A stretch of 34,848 nt of DNA from RGIG1995 sp045587445. Lineage in GTDB: Bacteria; Bacillota; Clostridia; Oscillospirales; CAG-272. Shown piece after piece: positions 1-6,663 of the stretch (positions are counted from its first letter, which is position 1; each line of letters opens with the position of its first letter). The position numbers and the translations under genes were made by a program. Under the pieces are notes generated by a model. That model saw only the letters and a program-made list of their open reading frames with translations. It searched no databases and had not been told where the DNA came from. The stretch lies in the NCBI GenBank assembly GCA_045587445.1, contig JAZNCH010000003.1, forward strand, positions 1 to 34,848. The letters run 5' to 3'.

Positions 1-1
1 C

Positions 2-853
2 GCAGGCGTAATTGGCGTTGGTGTACTGCTTGGTGGTATTGGTATGCTGACTTGCATCTCCACCATTGACCCAGGTTATAACGGTATCGTATATAACCGC
101 AACGGCGGTATCGAAGAAGGCACCTTAGGACAAGGCTGGCACTTGGTAAGCCCCTTTAAGAAGATTATCCGCTATCCGGTAAGCACCGAAACTGCCTACT
201 ACAACAATAACCACGAAAGCACTGGCGAAGGCAGAGAAACCGATGATTCTCTTGTTCTTGGCACTAAAGACGGCAAAACCATTGTAGTTGATATGCAATT
301 AAACTATCATATGGACCCTGAAAAACTCGGTCATATCTTCACTAAATTTCGTGGTGCAGACTGCGAAAAAATTGAATATGGCTACATGAAGCAAAACGTA
401 CAACGTATCGTAAATGACATTTCCTCTAAATACTCCATCGTAGACCTCGTAGGCGAAGGCAAACCCCAATTTAATAGCGAAGTCTACAACACCCTCACAA
501 CATTCTTTGCCCCCGAAGGTATTATGATTGAACAAGCTGGCTTGGGACGCATTGAACCCGATGCAGCAACCAAGCGTCAAATTCAAGCGGTAACTGACGC
601 ACAGTACCGCGAAAAACAAGCTATCTATGAAAAAGAGGTAGCCAAGGCACAGGCTGAAAAAATCCTCATCGAAACCGAAACCAAGGCTAAAGCAAAAAGA
701 ATGGAAGCAGATGCAGTGGCTTATTATAACCAAAAAGTTACCCAATCCGCCTCCAAAGACGTAGTTGCTCTGAAATGGATTGAGAAATGGGACGGCAAGC
801 TGCCTCAAATCCAATCTGGTGAAAACACTATGATGATGCTCCCGACTAAATAA
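2..853 (+). CDS. SPFH/prohibitin-like membrane protein (5' partial)
   Basis: The frame is open to the left edge, so the true start lies outside; an ATG at 44 is internal to the readable frame. The first 18 visible residues are a glycine-rich hydrophobic segment, read as a membrane anchor. An SPFH (Band 7) domain follows: a DPGYNGIVYNRNGG strand, then a GWHLVSPF segment of the prohibitin type. A charged Glu/Lys/Ala-rich coiled coil (YREKQAIYEKEVAKAQAEK) precedes the C-terminus. Family members form membrane-bound oligomeric rings and, in bacteria (HflK/C), restrain the FtsH protease. A role in host membrane or protease control during infection is inference. No downstream gene is coupled to it; a separate promoter follows. 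Confidence 0.8.
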   Translation, partial: AGVIGVGVLLGGIGMLTCISTIDPGYNGIVYNRNGGIEEGTLGQGWHLVSPFKKIIRYPVSTETAYYNNNHESTGEGRETDDSLVLGTKDGKTIVVDMQLNYHMDPEKLGHIFTKFRGADCEKIEYGYMKQNVQRIVNDISSKYSIVDLVGEGKPQFNSEVYNTLTTFFAPEGIMIEQAGLGRIEPDAATKRQIQAVTDAQYREKQAIYEKEVAKAQAEKILIETETKAKAKRMEADAVAYYNQKVTQSASKDVVALKWIEKWDGKLPQIQSGENTMMMLPTK

Positions 854-870
854 TAAGCGGGTTGAAATTC

Positions 871-901
871 CTGACTGAATATTTTAATATCGTGATATAA
901 T
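871..901 (+). promoter_or_regulatory. Extended -10 promoter for the small HTH gene
   Basis: TGATATAAT at 893-901 is a perfect extended -10 (TGnTATAAT). The best -35 is weak: CTGACT at 871-876 with a 19-base spacer. Expected initiation near 908 leaves a short leader before the gene starting at 933. Confidence 0.55.
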
Positions 902-916
902 GATATTATGATATTT
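893..916 (+). repeat. Three tandem TGATATWW octamers over the promoter
   Basis: TGATATAA, TGATATTA and TGATATTT follow one another without a gap, covering the -10 and the likely start of transcription. They may be a repressor operator or simply AT-rich promoter DNA. Confidence 0.5.
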
Positions 917-932
917 TATTGGGGGTGGGAAA

Positions 933-1256
933 GTGTCTGCTCTTAGCGACGACGTAAAGAAAGCAAGGGCAATGGGCTTGTCTTATGGCGAATATAAGGC
1001 ATTAACTTATAGTCCAGTCACACCCACCCCCAAACCCTCCAAAAAACGCAAACGCAAATGTGATATATCCACGATATTCTCCTTATGGCAACAAGGCTAT
1101 AGCGATGCTCAAATTGCCAAACAATTAGGAACATCTCGCACCCTTATTCAAAAATACCGCGATACCTACGAAATACCCTCAAACAAAACTATCACCGATA
1201 CCTATAGATACCATCTTGTCGAAACTTCATACGGAATTTTTGTGATGAAAGAATAG
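933..1256 (+). CDS. Small helix-turn-helix DNA-binding protein
   Basis: The protein has 107 residues and a GTG start preceded by GGGGGTGGGA. Residues 44-80 (IFSLWQQGYSDAQIAKQLGTS and the next helix) form a resolvase/sigma-like helix-turn-helix: a helix, the glycine turn, then SRTLIQKYRDTYEIP. The N-terminal part (ARAMGLSYGEYKAL) resembles the short leader of small phage DNA-binding proteins. A basic linker (KPSKKRKRK) at about 35-41 would help bind DNA. It is a lone transcription unit with its own promoter and terminator, which suits a regulator. Its target is unknown; the tandem octamers over its own promoter are a candidate. Confidence 0.6.
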   Translation: MSALSDDVKKARAMGLSYGEYKALTYSPVTPTPKPSKKRKRKCDISTIFSLWQQGYSDAQIAKQLGTSRTLIQKYRDTYEIPSNKTITDTYRYHLVETSYGIFVMKE

Positions 1257-1296
1257 GGCAACGTGTAGGTTTATGGTTGCTCTTTTTTATTTTTCG
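1255..1296 (+). terminator. Rho-independent terminator after the HTH gene
   Basis: AGGGCAAC (1255-1262) pairs with GTTGCTCT (1276-1283) through a 13-base loop, giving 8 pairs including one G-U, followed by a T-rich run to 1294. The stem begins at the stop codon. Confidence 0.75.
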
Positions 1297-1339
1297 ACAA
1301 TTTTCTATCTTTGCGCATTGACAAAACACCTATTCGACA
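1293..1339 (+). repeat. TTCGACA direct repeats flanking the -35 of the early promoter
   Basis: TTCGACA occurs at 1293-1299 and 1333-1339, exactly 40 bases apart (about four helical turns), one copy upstream of the -35 and one in the spacer. This is a candidate regulator-binding pair; chance is possible for a 7-mer. Confidence 0.4.
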
Positions 1340-1346
1340 TTACACT
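1318..1346 (+). promoter_or_regulatory. Early/replication operon promoter
   Basis: A perfect -35 TTGACA (1318-1323), a 17-base spacer and -10 TACACT (1341-1346, four of six consensus bases) lie about 35 bases before the first gene of the replication operon. Confidence 0.65.
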
Positions 1347-1378
1347 GTAATAAATAAATGTTATGGGGTGATTAAAAA

Positions 1379-1630
1379 GTGAAACAACATAAAATTTCAG
1401 CAGGAGCAAAGTGGCTGCACGTTTCACTGCAAAAAGAGCAAGAGAAACGTGGGAAAAACTTTGAAATGACACTTACAGAACTGGAAGAGTTAGCAGGAGT
1501 GTCCAGGCCGACCGTTATTAGATACAAACAACAGCTTATTGAAGCAGGTTTGTTAGAAGAAGTTGAACAATATTCCTCCTATGGTGGCAGGATACCTAAT
1601 AGATTTACAGTTAAAGAGGTGCAATTATGA
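1379..1630 (+). CDS. Small winged-helix DNA-binding protein
   Basis: The protein has 83 residues and a GTG start with GGGGTGAT upstream. Residues 28-62 (MTLTELEELAGVSRPTVIRY, then KQQLIEAGLLE) are a clear winged helix-turn-helix of the kind found at the N-terminus of phage replication proteins. A wing follows (GGRIPNRFTV). It is the first gene after the TTGACA promoter and overlaps the next gene by four bases, so it is probably made together with the replication proteins. It could be an accessory replication factor or an operon regulator; the sequence does not decide between them. Confidence 0.6.
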   Translation: MKQHKISAGAKWLHVSLQKEQEKRGKNFEMTLTELEELAGVSRPTVIRYKQQLIEAGLLEEVEQYSSYGGRIPNRFTVKEVQL

Positions 1631-2460
1631 GCAACGACCGTTTAGATTCAGAAGGCATTTTGTGCGATGGCTACGGCATCGTGCCTAAACTCGTAATGAG
1701 GGACAAGAACTTAACCCCCGAAGCCAAAGCTATTTATTCGTATATGTGCAGCTTCGCAGGAGCGGGCAAAACAGCTTTCCCGTCCGTTGAGTTAATGTGT
1801 GCCGAATTGTGCATGACAAGGGAACGCTTTTACAAACACAGGAAGCTATTAGTAGCTTACGGCTACATAACCATCTTCCAAGAGAAAGAAAAAGGAAAGA
1901 TGAAGCGGAACATCTACACGCTTGCGCACTTCCCTAAAAAAGTTGAGGAATTACTGCAACAAATTCAAAACATAGAACCACAGTCTGAAAATCCGACTGC
2001 GGAAAAACCGACTACGGATAAGCCACAGTCGGAAAATCCAACTGCGGATATTCCAACTGCGGAAAACCCTACCGGTAATATTAACAGTCTTAATATTAAC
2101 AATCTTAATAATAACAACTTAAAAAATAACAAAGAAAAAGAGCCTACCTTGCCAGAGGTAGACCCTTCAAAAGGAAATACAAATTCAGTTAATGGTATTA
2201 TACCACAGAAGCACAAGTATGGGGAATTTAATAATGTGTTACTGACTGACGACGAGTTCAAAAAACTGCAAGCCAAGTTTGAGAACTGGCAAGAAAAGAT
2301 TGACGACCTCTCTTTCTATCTTGATTCTAAAGGCGCTAAATACAAGAGCCACTATTCTACTATTCTTAGTTGGGACAGACGTGATAGAAAAACCGCGAAG
2401 CCTAAGAAAACTGCTTCAAACGACGGCGTAAACTATGAAAAGTTAGGGACGTGGATATGA
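1627..2460 (+). CDS. Replisome organiser / replication initiation-like protein
   Basis: This 277-residue protein is typical of phage replication initiators that bind the origin and recruit the helicase loader. Residues 18-105 form a winged-helix domain of the pfam13730 type (LTPEAKAIYSYMCSFAG, then FPSVELMCAEL and RERFYKHRKLL). A low-complexity linker of six pentapeptides (P-T-A rich, about residues 121-150) leads to an Asn-rich stretch and then a basic C-terminal domain ending in WDRRDRKT, as seen in DnaD-like proteins. The start ATG overlaps the previous stop. It lies directly before the helicase loader, the usual pairing. In many such phages the origin lies within this gene; the Asn/Thr repeat region would be the place to look, but I see no clear iterons. 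Confidence 0.7.
   Translation: MSNDRLDSEGILCDGYGIVPKLVMRDKNLTPEAKAIYSYMCSFAGAGKTAFPSVELMCAELCMTRERFYKHRKLLVAYGYITIFQEKEKGKMKRNIYTLAHFPKKVEELLQQIQNIEPQSENPTAEKPTTDKPQSENPTADIPTAENPTGNINSLNINNLNNNNLKNNKEKEPTLPEVDPSKGNTNSVNGIIPQKHKYGEFNNVLLTDDEFKKLQAKFENWQEKIDDLSFYLDSKGAKYKSHYSTILSWDRRDRKTAKPKKTASNDGVNYEKLGTWI
1987..2076 (+). repeat. Six 15-base pentapeptide repeats in the replication-protein linker
   Basis: The units read ENPTA, EKPTT, DKPQS, ENPTA, DIPTA and ENPTG. The array encodes a flexible linker and could vary in length by slippage. Confidence 0.7.
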
Positions 2461-3329
2461 TGAAAAGAATGGACAGCATCTTTGAACGTCTAAAGCAAAT
2501 GCACCCTGACTTGGCAAAATACGCTACTATGACCGAAAAGGAACTCATAGAAAGCAATGTCCAATCGTTTAACGAAACAGAGGGCGATAAACACTTAATT
2601 GATGGTTATAACTGCGATATTTGCCGAAATAAAGGATTTGTCAGCAGAATACGCACCCGACAGGACTTGCGAGGTACGGAAATCTACGAAGAATATCTGA
2701 CAGAATGCAACTGTACCAAGGTACGCAAGAGCATTATGCGCATGAAGCGTTCCGGTATGGAAGAGTTATTCAAGAAATACAAGTTTGAGAACTACACCAT
2801 TACCGAGCCTTGGCAGAAGATGATTAAGGAAAAGGCACAGAACTTCGCCAACGCTCCTGCACCGGTATTCTTCATCGGTGGTCAGAGCGGGACAGGCAAG
2901 ACACATCTTTGCACAGCCATTGCAAGGCAACTACTCTTTGACGGAAACGAACTGCGCTATATTTTATGGCGTGATGAATCCGTTAAATTAAAGTCAGCCG
3001 TCAACAATGACGAAAAATACCAATCTCTCATAGCTGAACTAAAAAGAGTAGACGTGCTTTACATTGACGACTTTCTAAAAGTGCCTATCGGACAGGATAC
3101 CAGCAAGCCAACGAGTGCAGATTTAGCCGTAGCCTTGGAAATCATCAACAACCGCTACAATGCCAAGCTAATCACCATCATTTCGAGTGAATGGACTATT
3201 AAAGACATTATCGGAATGGACGAAGCACTTGGCGGTAGAATTTACGAAATGGCAGGAGCGGAGTATTCTGCCAACATCGGAAAAGACCCTAAGAAGAATT
3301 ATAGAATTAAAGACATTGTTGAATTATGA
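2457..3329 (+). CDS. dnaC: DnaC/DnaI-like helicase loader (AAA+ ATPase)
   Basis: It loads the replicative helicase at the origin in an ATP-dependent way. Walker A is GGQSGTGKTH (about residues 141-150) and Walker B is VLYIDDF (about 200-206). The N-terminal third carries a Cys cluster (CDIC, then CNC about 30 residues on), the zinc-binding region seen in DnaI-type loaders. I chose ATG 2457, which overlaps the previous stop as ATGA and has AGGGA seven bases upstream; a GTG at 2451 is in frame but sits almost on that AGGGA. Length (290 residues) is normal. It follows the initiator, as in most phage replication modules. Confidence 0.88.
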   Translation: MMKRMDSIFERLKQMHPDLAKYATMTEKELIESNVQSFNETEGDKHLIDGYNCDICRNKGFVSRIRTRQDLRGTEIYEEYLTECNCTKVRKSIMRMKRSGMEELFKKYKFENYTITEPWQKMIKEKAQNFANAPAPVFFIGGQSGTGKTHLCTAIARQLLFDGNELRYILWRDESVKLKSAVNNDEKYQSLIAELKRVDVLYIDDFLKVPIGQDTSKPTSADLAVALEIINNRYNAKLITIISSEWTIKDIIGMDEALGGRIYEMAGAEYSANIGKDPKKNYRIKDIVEL

Positions 3330-3335
3330 AACTAC

Positions 3336-3358
3336 GGGCTTGTCATTCTGGCAAGCCC
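3336..3358 (+). other. Intergenic hairpin GGGCTTG/CAAGCCC
   Basis: A perfect 7-base stem (3336-3342 with 3352-3358) and a 9-base loop lie between the helicase loader and the resolvase gene. There is no T-run, so I do not call it an intrinsic terminator; it may mark an RNA processing site. Confidence 0.45.
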
Positions 3359-3378
3359 AATCATAGGGAAGTGACAGT

Positions 3379-3807
3379 ATGGATGAATTAACATTTGTGA
3401 TACCTGGGGAACCGTGCGCCCAAGGCCGCCCACGCTTTACGACCGTAAACGGACGAGCTAAAGCCTACGACCCCGAAAAAAGCAGAACCTACAAAAGTTT
3501 TGTCAAATACATAGCCACCCACGAAGCCAAAAAGCAAGGCTGGCTCTATACGGAACTCCCCATCAGCGTAACCGTCAAAGCCTATCTGCCCATTGCAGAG
3601 AGCAAGAGCAAGAAGTTTAAGACCGCGGCTCTTGCAGGCATTGAACGCCCCACAAAGAAACCCGATATTGATAACCTCTTCAAAACCGTTACCGACGCAA
3701 TGAGCGGTATCCTCTACAAAGACGACAAGCAAATTGTCGCCGCAACCATCAGCAAATACTATTCAGACGAACCCCGATTAGAAGTACACATTGAAGTCTT
3801 AATATAA
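3379..3807 (+). CDS. rusA: RusA-family Holliday junction resolvase
   Basis: It cuts four-way DNA junctions formed during phage recombination and replication. At 142 residues it is slightly longer than E. coli RusA (about 120). The N-terminal strand VIPGEPCAQGRPRF is the standard RusA opening. The catalytic acidic motif KPDIDNLFK (D96, D98) and D106 match the metal-binding aspartates, and the downstream LYKDDKQIV segment is also typical. It starts at ATG with GGGAAG upstream. It closes the replication operon, before the stem-loop that precedes the modification cassette. Confidence 0.92.
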   Translation: MDELTFVIPGEPCAQGRPRFTTVNGRAKAYDPEKSRTYKSFVKYIATHEAKKQGWLYTELPISVTVKAYLPIAESKSKKFKTAALAGIERPTKKPDIDNLFKTVTDAMSGILYKDDKQIVAATISKYYSDEPRLEVHIEVLI

Positions 3808-3877
3808 TCATCCTGCCTGCCAATGGATAGCCACGGACAATGTTATCCGTTGGCAGTAATACCCACTCGGAGGATGA
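3808..3877 (+). promoter_or_regulatory. Stem-loop covering the ribosome binding site of the ParB-like gene
   Basis: The inner stem CTGCCAA-t-GGATA (3817-3829) pairs with TATCC-g-TTGGCAG (3844-3856), 12 pairs plus one G-U. The outer arm TCATCCT (3808-3814) pairs with AGGATGA (3871-3877), which contains part of the GGAGG ribosome binding site (3869-3873) of the gene starting at 3885. It begins immediately after the rusA stop. The geometry suggests translational control of the four-gene cassette; no promoter of its own is evident. Confidence 0.6.
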
Positions 3878-3884
3878 TTAACTT

Positions 3885-4418
3885 ATGACAAAAGAAATAC
3901 AGGTATTTTGTGCTTATGACGAGCTTGTACCAATCGAACAGGCGAAACCAAACCCACAAAACCCAAACACGCACCCAGAAAGCCAAGTCAAGCTGCTTGC
4001 TGAAATTATCAAGAAGCAAGGGTGGCGTGCGCCAATCACCATCAGCAACCGCTCCGGCTACATCGTAAGAGGACACGGACGTTTATATGCGGCTCAACTA
4101 TTAGGAGTGGCAACCATACCCGTAGACTTCCAAGACTATGCGAGCGATGCAGACGAGAAAGCGGATATGCTGGCGGACAACAGGCTTGCGGAACTAAGCG
4201 AGATTGACCAAGAGCTATTAGACAGCCTGTTAGAAGAATTACAGGGACTTGAAGATTTTGATATGCTTCTCACGGGATATGAAGGTTTAGAAGCAGAATT
4301 GGAAGAATTTACGGCAATGGAAGATGATATTGAGTCATTCTTCGCAGAGCCAACGGACGAAGAAAAGGAAGAGAAAAAGGACACAATGGTCTGCCCTCAT
4401 TGTGGGAATGAAATATGA
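3885..4418 (+). CDS. ParB/Srx-fold protein with C-terminal CPHCG motif
   Basis: The ParB N-terminal fold spans about residues 13-105: VPIEQAKPNPQNPN, the signature GHGRLYAAQLLG (63-74) and the following ADNRLAE (97-103) as in phage ParB-like proteins. The rest is very acidic (residues 105-165) and ends in CPHCGNEI, half a zinc ribbon. In phages this fold usually sits beside a DNA methyltransferase; here its neighbour is a transglycosylase-like gene. In the bacterial dpd clusters, DpdB assists insertion of preQ0 into DNA by DpdA, and I recall it being ParB-like; an equivalent role here is inference. The stop overlaps the next start (ATGA). Confidence 0.7.
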   Translation: MTKEIQVFCAYDELVPIEQAKPNPQNPNTHPESQVKLLAEIIKKQGWRAPITISNRSGYIVRGHGRLYAAQLLGVATIPVDFQDYASDADEKADMLADNRLAELSEIDQELLDSLLEELQGLEDFDMLLTGYEGLEAELEEFTAMEDDIESFFAEPTDEEKEEKKDTMVCPHCGNEI

Positions 4419-5140
4419 GGGTGTATCTTGCATCAACCTCGACACGCAGACACATGAAGGAAGACTTGGCACACGGGAAATACTATCTTGAAAGCTTTTA
4501 TTATTTCCAGCCTTGGCAAGAAATACTGATTAACGACAAGTTTATGCTTGATAGCGGAGCCTACACGTTTATGGCTTCCAACAAAAAGAAAATAGATTGG
4601 GACAAGTACGTGACGGCATACGGAAAGTTCATCAACAAGCATAACGTAAAGCTATTCTTTGAACTCGACATTGACCCGATAGTGGGAATACACGAAGTTG
4701 AGCGGCTAAGAAACAAGCTGGAAAACATCACGGGTAAGAAGTGCATACCCGTATGGCATAAAAGCAGGGGACAGCAGTATTACATAGACTTGGTAAAAAG
4801 CTATGGCTACGTTGCTCTTGGTGGCATCGTAACAGGCGAGATAAAACGCAAGGAACATTCATTCTTCAACTGGTTTATCAACAAGGCACACGAAAACAAC
4901 TGTCAAATACACGGACTTGGCTACACGTCAACCGGTAATCTATCAAAATACAAGTTTGACAGCGTGGACAGTTCCTCTTGGGTAGGAGCGGGAAGGTTTG
5001 GCACCCTCTATCAATTCAACGGACACAGGATAATCTCCCACAAGCGAAAAGGCGTAAGATTAAAGGACCACAACGCCGCTGACCGCTACAATTTAGGTCA
5101 ATGGCTTAAATTCCAACGATATGCGGAGAAACACTTATGA
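4415..5140 (+). CDS. dpdA: DpdA-like / tRNA-guanine transglycosylase-fold protein
   Basis: The motifs follow those of tRNA-guanine transglycosylase in order: FMLDSGAYTFM (43-53, equivalent to TDSGGFQ, general-base Asp D46), FFELDIDP (81-88), VALGGIVTGE (133-142, equivalent to AIGGLAVGE), IHGLGYTS (165-172) and FDSVDSSSWVGAGRFG (181-196, equivalent to the DCVxPTRxGRxG nucleophile region, D182 or D185). At 241 residues it is far shorter than tRNA enzymes (about 370) and lacks their CxCxxC-H zinc site. Short zinc-less forms are known as phage DpdA, which exchanges guanine in DNA for 7-deazaguanines. It overlaps both neighbours by ATGA, so it should be made with them. A tRNA or other base substrate cannot be ruled out. 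Confidence 0.75.
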   Translation: MRVYLASTSTRRHMKEDLAHGKYYLESFYYFQPWQEILINDKFMLDSGAYTFMASNKKKIDWDKYVTAYGKFINKHNVKLFFELDIDPIVGIHEVERLRNKLENITGKKCIPVWHKSRGQQYYIDLVKSYGYVALGGIVTGEIKRKEHSFFNWFINKAHENNCQIHGLGYTSTGNLSKYKFDSVDSSSWVGAGRFGTLYQFNGHRIISHKRKGVRLKDHNAADRYNLGQWLKFQRYAEKHL

Positions 5141-5553
5141 CAATCGTATTCATTTCCTGCGTAAAGACAAAAAGCAACAAACCCTGCCTCGCAAAAGATA
5201 TGTACCAATCCACCCTATTCAAATATTCCCTGCGATATGCAAGAAAACTGACAACCGACGACAAGATATACATTCTGTCAGCCAAATACGGGGTGCTACC
5301 GCTTAATAAACGCATCAGTCCGTATGAATTGACCTTAAACACGTTCACGACCCGTAAAAAGAAGATATGGGCGTTTAAATGCTATCAGCAGTTAGAGGCA
5401 TTAAACATCAACTTCAAGGAAAAGGCATATTTCTTGTGCGGGGAGAACTATCGGAAATACCTCATTCAGAAATTTCCTGACAACGCCATACCGCTAAAGA
5501 ATATGTCGTTTGGCAATCAACTAAAACATCTAAAGGAGCTAATACACCAATGA
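5137..5553 (+). CDS. DUF6884-like (YaaA-like) protein
   Basis: The protein has 138 residues. Its N-terminal motif FISCVKTKSNKPCLAKDMYQ (residues 5-24), then ILSAKYGVLPLNKRISPYE (46-64) and a Trp-containing helix, match the pattern I know as DUF6884. The paired Cys-Lys motif is reminiscent of the CxxxKPYS core of archaeosine synthase, which acts on preQ0-modified tRNA; that similarity is suggestive only. Placed between a transglycosylase and a preQ transporter with ATGA overlaps at both ends, it is the best candidate for altering the 7-deazaguanine, before or after insertion (for example nitrile conversion as DpdC does). No function is proven. Confidence 0.6.
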   Translation: MTIVFISCVKTKSNKPCLAKDMYQSTLFKYSLRYARKLTTDDKIYILSAKYGVLPLNKRISPYELTLNTFTTRKKKIWAFKCYQQLEALNINFKEKAYFLCGENYRKYLIQKFPDNAIPLKNMSFGNQLKHLKELIHQ

Positions 5554-6158
5554 GAAAGACACACGATAATCTGACGTTATTAAACTGCCTATTCATTGTC
5601 ACGTTGATAGTGGCGAACATAGCGGCATCGAAAGTAGTAAGCTTTTGGGGATTGGTAGTGCCAGCCGCCATTGTAGCCTATCCCATTACATTCTTGATAA
5701 CAGACGTGATTGGCGAGATATGGGGTAAAGAAGAAGCAAGCAAAACGGTTAAAAGAGGGATTATATGCCAATTATTGAGCCTTGTTTTAATCGGTTTGGC
5801 CATCCTGCTTCCTATTGCACCATTCGCCGCAGACTTCCAAGAAAGCTTCCAAGCCACGCTATCGCAATCATTCCGTGTGGTAGCAGCCTCATTAACCGCA
5901 TACCTCATTGCACAATTCAACGATGTTTACATCTTCCACACACTAAAACACAAGATGCAAGGCAAGCATAAATGGGTACGAAACAACCTAAGCACAATGG
6001 TAAGCCAGATGTTGGACACGGCTATCTTTATCACCATTGCATTTATCGGTACTGTGCCTAACATCTTAACCATGATTATTTCACAATACGCAGTCAAGTT
6101 TGTATTTGCGTTAATAGACACACCGTTCTTCTACTTATTGACAAGGGAACGGAGATAA
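5550..6158 (+). CDS. yhhQ: YhhQ-family queuosine precursor (preQ0/preQ1) transporter
   Basis: This integral membrane protein of 202 residues (E. coli YhhQ has about 220) has six predicted helices at about 8-26, 30-52, 72-92, 105-125, 153-170 and 172-197. The COG1738 signatures are present: AYPITFLITDVIGEIWG (43-59), RNNLST...SQMLDT (144-157) and ALIDTPFFYL (187-196). YhhQ imports preQ0/preQ1 for queuosine salvage. In a phage, coupled by ATGA to the DUF6884-like and DpdA-like genes, it would supply imported 7-deazaguanine for DNA modification. No de novo genes (folE, queD, queE, queC) are in this window. It is followed by the small terminase after 13 bases. Confidence 0.88.
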   Translation: MRKTHDNLTLLNCLFIVTLIVANIAASKVVSFWGLVVPAAIVAYPITFLITDVIGEIWGKEEASKTVKRGIICQLLSLVLIGLAILLPIAPFAADFQESFQATLSQSFRVVAASLTAYLIAQFNDVYIFHTLKHKMQGKHKWVRNNLSTMVSQMLDTAIFITIAFIGTVPNILTMIISQYAVKFVFALIDTPFFYLLTRERR

Positions 6159-6171
6159 AGGAGGGGGAGAA

Positions 6172-6663
6172 ATGGATAGAGAGCCTTGGGAAATCCAAGA
6201 AAACGAAAGCGATAAAGCGTTTGAGGCGTTTACTAGATACCGTGATATGGGAGCAAGCAGGTCAGTCCGAAAGGTTGCGCAAAGCTTGGGTAAAAGCGAG
6301 ACGTTAATATCCGAATGGAGCAGTAAGTACGAATGGGTAAAACGTGTTCGAGAATGGGATAACGAGCAAGACCGTATCGTAAGACAAGCACAGCTTGACG
6401 ACGTTAAGAAAATGCGTAAGCGACACGCTGACATTGCCAGCTCAATGCTCCTAAAAGCAGCGAGAGCCTTAAAGAACATACCCGACGAAGATATTAAGGC
6501 AAGCGACATCTCCCGTATGGTGGACGTTGCTTCCAAGTTAGAACGATTAAGCCGTGGCGATACGTCCGAGGTAATCGAAGAAAGGGACGGCGGACAAGCA
6601 CCTTCTGCTGTGCAGTTCTATATCCCGGACAATTTTCGTGACAAAAAAGAGGATGAAAAATGA
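6172..6663 (+). CDS. terS: Terminase small subunit-like protein
   Basis: The protein has 163 residues and a strong GGAGGGGG upstream of ATG. The N-terminal half has a helix-turn-helix (ASRSVRKVAQSLGKSETLI, about residues 28-46) followed by SEWSSKYEWVKRVREWD, the usual phage small terminase pattern for recognising the packaging site. A long helical region (75-140) would serve oligomerisation. The tail is charged (RDKKEDEK). It precedes terL as expected, but a homing endonuclease and a two-gene module now separate them. Its stop overlaps the endonuclease start by four bases. Confidence 0.75.
   Translation: MDREPWEIQENESDKAFEAFTRYRDMGASRSVRKVAQSLGKSETLISEWSSKYEWVKRVREWDNEQDRIVRQAQLDDVKKMRKRHADIASSMLLKAARALKNIPDEDIKASDISRMVDVASKLERLSRGDTSEVIEERDGGQAPSAVQFYIPDNFRDKKEDEK

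Noticed and set aside
893..916. Tandem TGATAT units as a CRISPR-like or iteron array
   Set aside because: There are only three copies of eight bases without spacers; they fit an AT-rich promoter or operator better.
3336..3358. Hairpin after the helicase loader as a Rho-independent terminator
   Set aside because: No T-run follows the stem.
3885..6158. A DNA methyltransferase expected next to a phage ParB-like gene
   Set aside because: No methyltransferase motif (DPPY or similar) is present in any of the four genes; the neighbours are transglycosylase, DUF6884-like and transporter genes.
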